Below are positions 60,425 through 64,000 of a DNA stretch of 64,000 bases, piece after piece (the stretch's first letter is position 1; every line of letters starts with the position of its first letter). The position numbers were made by a program, and so were the translations under genes. Source of the stretch: Tilletia caries. Lineage: Eukaryota; Basidiomycota; Exobasidiomycetes; Tilletiales; Tilletiaceae. The stretch covers positions 496,001 to 560,000 of the forward strand of contig JALUTQ010000020.1 of the NCBI GenBank assembly GCA_032718865.1, in the 5' to 3' direction. The notes beneath the pieces were generated by a model. The model was not told the origin of the DNA, ran no database searches, and was given only the letters and a program-made list of their open reading frames with translations.

Positions 60425-60665
60425 CCTTCCGGGGGTAACTCCGCACTCCGTCACATTTCACAGGTATCTACTCCGTACTCCCGGGAATTTCTGCAACGCC
60501 CAAAGGTCAGCTCCGTGCTCCGGGAGATGTCCCGCAAAACTCAAACGCCAGCTCCGTACCCCGGCAACGTTGAGGTAACCTCCTCCTGCTCACTCCGTAC
60601 TCCCGGCTCCCCCGGAGTCGGCCCAGTATGACGAGGGCGCTCCGGCAAAGCCGCTTCCGGGCTTA
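60425..60665 (-). mobile_element. Internally deleted ~240-base GCGGAG element
   Basis: On the minus strand it matches both ends of the 53034-54114 element: the start (GCGGCTTTGCCGGAGCGCC) and the final ~150 bases (including CCTCAACGTTGCCGG and CCTGTGAAATGTGACGGAGT). The ~0.8-kb middle is missing. Confidence 0.7.
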
Positions 60666-60976
60666 CTGCTACAGGTCACTCATTACTCTACCTTTGCGAA
60701 CGTGCTCCATAGTTTGCGTGGGCTGCCTTTGATCAATTGTAGACATGATGGGATAGCTGTCATTAAGATACGAACGCGAGCGGTGGCTTTCTACCTTTAG
60801 TAGTCAGAGATGCCATGAAACCCTTCCTCACATACACATAATCAATTCTTTTCTACCACCAAAATCTCAACGCAAACCATCACATTCTCACATTAAATCA
60901 TGAACGCCTACTTCGAAAACATGCGCCAAGAGGCCGCCGACTTGCAGGAATCTGGCTCAACGTAAAGCATTCGAAT

Positions 60977-61504
60977 TTTCAGTGGAATTTGCTCCGATGG
61001 GACTCATACATGGTCCGCGCACGCTGCGCGAAGCTCGACGGTCTGACGTTCGCCCTGACGTCTCCCGAGGCCTTCGTCCGCGAGCTCTTATTCGCCCCCA
61101 TCACTCTGCCGAGCTTTGTGCCTCCCGGATCGGCTCCAAAGACTCCTCTCCACGTCTCCCAGGATCAGCTAGCCCGTCTCGGCACTCTGCTCACGAACCA
61201 GCTGAAGCTGGACGACAGCAGCAGCAGCAGCGGCAGCATTGCCAACAGGAACAAAAACAAGCATTCGAGCGCAAGAAACATCAAGGACGTGATCCGGACC
61301 ACGTACAACAAGAAGAAAGAGGAGAAGGGCAGTCGCCTTAGTTTTTCCGAGCCCTACCGGCGCGTCAAAAAACAAACTCGAAGCGGAACTCGTCGGTCAA
61401 TGTTACTTATGACAGCGATCCATAATGCGTCTCGGACGTTGGAACAGAGTACAGTCCAAATGAGGAATCCTAACCACCCTTTAGGCTCGAGCCGGAGGGC
61501 TTGA
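60977..61504 (+). CDS. Hypothetical open frame, possibly transposon-linked
   Basis: An open frame of ~175 codons reads LRWDSYMVRARCAKLDGL, LTSPEAFVRELLFAPITLP, a Ser tract from an AGC run, then a Lys/Arg-rich end. No ATG begins it; a short separate frame at 60901 (MNAYFENMRQEAADLQ) ends in TAA just before. It converges tail-to-tail with the gag-like ORF. No family recognised. Confidence 0.35.
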   Translation, partial: FQWNLLRWDSYMVRARCAKLDGLTFALTSPEAFVRELLFAPITLPSFVPPGSAPKTPLHVSQDQLARLGTLLTNQLKLDDSSSSSGSIANRNKNKHSSARNIKDVIRTTYNKKKEEKGSRLSFSEPYRRVKKQTRSGTRRSMLLMTAIHNASRTLEQSTVQMRNPNHPLGSSRRA

Positions 61505-61518
61505 GGGAGGTGGTGCGC

Positions 61519-62377
61519 TCATAGCGAGAGTGCAGCGGGACAAGGCACAGCTGGTGCTTCCACAGAGAGAGCAGACGTGGTGGTGGGTTCAGGCGGGGAA
61601 GCTGCATGATCCGAGGTTGTAACCATGGCAGATCCGCTTTCCACCCTCTCTGCGGATGCAGTGTCCGTAGGCATTGGTGACGGCGAAGGTCTTCTTGGTG
61701 ATGTCGGCGGCAAGGACTTTCGCCACGCACTTTCGAGGATCGTGGTACACCTTCGACCCACATCGGGAGCAGGGGTTCGGGCCTTTGAGAGCGTTGTCCC
61801 GAAAAGGCTTGGTTTCTGTGGTTCGCTTCCACTTGGGCCAGCAGCTGGTTGTTGGGACGGGCCCTTCTTGGAAGACGAGGAGGACTGTCCGGCAGTGGAG
61901 GCCTTGATGTCCTTGATCTCCTTCTCGATGGCCAGGTCCTTCTTTTTCTTGAGGTCTTTCTTGATCCTCTTGAAGTTCTTCTTTGGCCATGCGCTGGGGT
62001 CGAATTTGCGCAGCTCGTCGAGCTTCTTCTCCTTCTGATCTGGGGCCAGATCGTCGTTGCGCTTGATGCGCTTGCGCCTCGTCTTTTCCTGACGAGTGTC
62101 GTGAGCAAAGCAGTGTCGTTGCCAGCCGTGGAGGATCTTGAGTGCCTGTTGGACCAGTGGTTCGTGTCGGTCCATGTGTTTCCGGACCTGGTCGTTGAAG
62201 CTGTTCCATGCCCGACGGGTCATCTTGCCGATGTCTTCGGTCTCCATGGTCTCGACCCATTTGTCGATGACATACAGCCAGTCGTCCCACGGGATTTGTT
62301 CGTCCTCCACGAGCTCGGAGGGCTTGGTCGGCTCTGCTGACCGAAGCTCCCCACCCTGCCCGCACGAGAGATCCCTT
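61519..62377 (-). mobile_element. Gag-like retroelement ORF with zinc knuckle in a shifted frame
   Basis: Frame A (from ~62377; first GTG 62310) reads IPWDDWLYVIDKWVETMETE, FNDQVRKHMDRHEPLV and a Lys-rich helix. A downstream segment with GPNPCSRCGSKVYHDPRKC and KRICHGYNLGSCSFP, typical of gag C-terminal Cys-His boxes in basidiomycete retroelements, is in frame B. The shift falls near 61800-61830. Whether this is a programmed frameshift or decay is unclear. No pol sequence follows. Confidence 0.5.
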
Positions 62378-62390
62378 TACATTTTAATCT

Positions 62391-62478
62391 ATGCATGTTG
62401 ACGCAATTGACCATGCGTGCTGACGCAGTTGACCATGCGTGCTGACGCAATTGACCATGCGTGCTGACGCAGGCGACT
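62391..62478. repeat. 22-base tandem repeat, about 3.5-4 copies
   Basis: Successive units contain GCGTGCTGACGCAATTGACC with one or two substitutions. Confidence 0.9.
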
Positions 62479-62759
62479 TTGTGGGCCCAACTTTGCCCTT
62501 ATCCCTTGCAGGCTCCCAGGCTCCACCGCGCCAGGGCTCTGGAGCTGGACTTAGGCACTGTCACCTCCCATGCTCTGCACTGTTGGGGTAGTACAAAGCT
62601 GTCATATGTCTGACGCATCTGAGCGAACCAACCTGTTCGCTCTACACTTCTGAAGTCCTACCATTGTAGCGATCAATGCATAGGGAAGAGTTGGGAAAAA
62701 GGAAGCTGTCGAAACCCGTAAGGGGGAGGGGGTACACGCCAGCGCAACGAGGATAAGGA

Positions 62760-63480
62760 AAGGCGCGGAGGAACTCCGCGCCTCCGCGCCTCCGCCCGCC
62801 TACCTCCGCCAAAACTCCGCGCTCATTTTTGGGCGGATCATTCCGTCCGCCCAAGACAGTGGTGTCGGCAAGGCCGGTATCATTCCGTCCGCCGTAGCAG
62901 GGTGGTCCTCACCGAGGCCGCCTCCTCCGTCCGCGGTGGGTAGGCGGAGTTTTTCCAAGGAGGGAACCTCCGTCCGCCTTCCTCCGGCGGAGTTCCGGCG
63001 GAGTTCCGCGCCTCCGCGATCCCAACTTGCTGACCCAAGTCTTGGTCTCAGACTTTGGAGTTACTTGCTTAACTCGGCGAAAAAAGTCATTTGAAGAGGG
63101 GTCTCAAGTCTTGAGACCCCGGCGTCACCAGCAATCACGTGATATGAAACCCGAGACTCCGTCTTCTGAGACCCCTTCAATAGGAGAGACCCTGTGTAAC
63201 CCCTGGGTTTTCAGTCTCAGAGCGGAGTAAGCGCGGAGGCGCGGAGTTCCGCCGGAACTCCGCCGAAGTTGGGGCTGTCGACACCTCCGTCCGCGCTCAA
63301 GTCCGGGAACCTCAAACCCCTCCGCCCTCCGTCCGCGTTCAAGTCGTTGGCGGTACTTCTCCGTCCGCCCCTCCGCTGTCAGCCTCCGCGGTACGGAGGA
63401 CGTCCTCCGGCGGAGGAAAATCGGCGGAGTTTTGCGGTACGGAGGCGCGGAGGACGCGGAACTCCGCCGAGGGCGCGGAG
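62760..63480. repeat. CTCCGC/GCGGAG and TCCGTCCGC-rich island, interrupted by another island
   Basis: Both flanks (62760-63020 and 63230-63480) are dense in GGCGCGGAG, AACTCCGC, CCTCCGTCCGC and GGCGGAGTTCCG words. No coding frame. Confidence 0.65.
63020..63228. repeat. GGTCTCA/TGAGACC island nested in the CTCCGC island
   Basis: Within ~210 bases GGTCTCA, TGAGACC, GAGACC and AAGTCTTG words repeat on both strands, including GGGGTCTCAAGTCTTGAGAC, a near-perfect palindrome. The composition changes abruptly at both edges. Confidence 0.6.
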
Positions 63481-63502
63481 GTGACGCCTTTCCTTAAACG
63501 AG

Positions 63503-64000
63503 GAGCGGCGGGGACACTTTTCCATCCGAATGTCTCAGTGCACATCGGAGCAGCTTGTCTTCGGAGATGAAACTTATTTCAATAATCGGAACGCACTTCG
63601 GGCCAGCGGCTGGGCGTCGGAAGGTCAGCGGGCGGAACAAACATCAGACTTTGGCCGGGGAGGCAGATGGACCCTTCTACCAGCTCTCGCACACGACGGC
63701 CTCATGGCACCGATGGTTGTGTCAGGCTCAGTCACAAAGGAGCGATTTCGTTTCTGGCTTCAGTACCTTCTAATGCCGAAAATGAACCCCTTCCTCGGAC
63801 CCAAGTCGGTACTTGTGATGGACAATGCTTCCATTCACCAGAGCGCCGAGACTCGGGCTTTGATCGAGGATGCAGGTCAGTTTAACATCTGGGTTCTAAT
63901 CTTGCTGCATGCTGCATATCTCATCACTGCTTGTTCGGGAACACTGTCACTTAATCTTTCTCCCGACATACTCACCCGACTTCAACCCGATCGAATTTGC
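63503..64000 (+). mobile_element. Tc1/IS630-type DDE transposase with intact catalytic residues (runs off window)
   Basis: The frame through ATG 63530 reads SEQLVFGDETYFNNRNALR (first Asp), WTLLPALAHDGLMAPMV and SVLVMDNASIHQSAETRAL (second Asp). LPTYSPDFNPIEF (Glu) follows in another frame at the window end, after a donor-like site at 63871. All three acidic residues are present. However, no AG occurs between 63877 and the Glu motif, so the expected intron has no standard acceptor. The 5' part of the gene is replaced by the CTCCGC island. Confidence 0.75.

Noticed and set aside
63555..63773. 72-codon ORF beginning at 63555
   Set aside because: Shadow frame of the DDE transposase, whose catalytic motifs lie in the frame through 63530.

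Overview
This window looks like nuclear DNA of a basidiomycete fungus. Every recognisable protein gene is eukaryotic. Most are split by short GT-AG introns (about 50-130 bases), genes sit 100-600 bases apart in mixed orientations, and the set includes a velvet-domain regulator, HSP9/HSP12, TOM40, epsin and DNA polymerase epsilon. I cannot name the order or species. All exon structures were built by eye from splice signals, reading frame and family motifs.

Layout. (A) 1-18.1 kb is a compact housekeeping block: midasin (MDN1, cut by the window start), COA3, a RIB2-like deaminase, glutathione reductase, dolichyl-diphosphate phosphatase, mitoribosomal uL24m, TOM40, epsin, LSM6 and a velvet protein. 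(B) 18.1-25.3 kb has no host gene that I can support. Its core is a 4.1-kb foldback-type palindrome (19871-23980) with near-identical 1.44/1.55-kb inverted arms that carry arrays of a roughly 22-base word. (C) 25.3-46.8 kb is a second housekeeping block: an indoleamine-2,3-dioxygenase-family gene, POL2 (7 exons, 2318 aa), HSP9/12, MRM2, a membrane-anchored amidase, phosphopantothenate-cysteine ligase, HUB1/UBL5, a tRNA-Tyr and a CWF19/DRN1-like gene. That last gene is broken by a 13-base duplication, a stop codon and loss of its 3' end, and a second identical tRNA-Tyr lies right behind it. (D) 46.85-64 kb is a repeat graveyard: DDE (Tc1/IS630-type) transposase copies, gag-like retroelement pieces, a kinase fragment, and several short repeat islands.

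The most unusual feature is in B and D. At least six different short repeat islands each use their own short, often palindromic word on both strands: ACAGTTAC/TTAAGTCAC, ACTATAGT, GCGGAG/CTCCGC, GTATACTGCA, GGTCTCA/TGAGACC, and the CCATAAAGATGGTCGATTG array of the foldback arms. One island (47218-47967) has short terminal inverted repeats and a perfect 8-base target duplication, so at least that one appears to have moved as a transposon. Another exists as a ~1-kb form and an internally deleted ~0.24-kb form. I read these as several families of non-autonomous elements built on one plan, in which the repeated word may be a protein-binding site; this is inference.

The genes are mostly unrelated housekeeping functions, but mitochondrial roles recur (COA3, uL24m, TOM40, MRM2, and predicted presequences on glutathione reductase and the IDO-like protein). 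uL24m and TOM40 share one divergent promoter that contains a striking 57-base palindrome.
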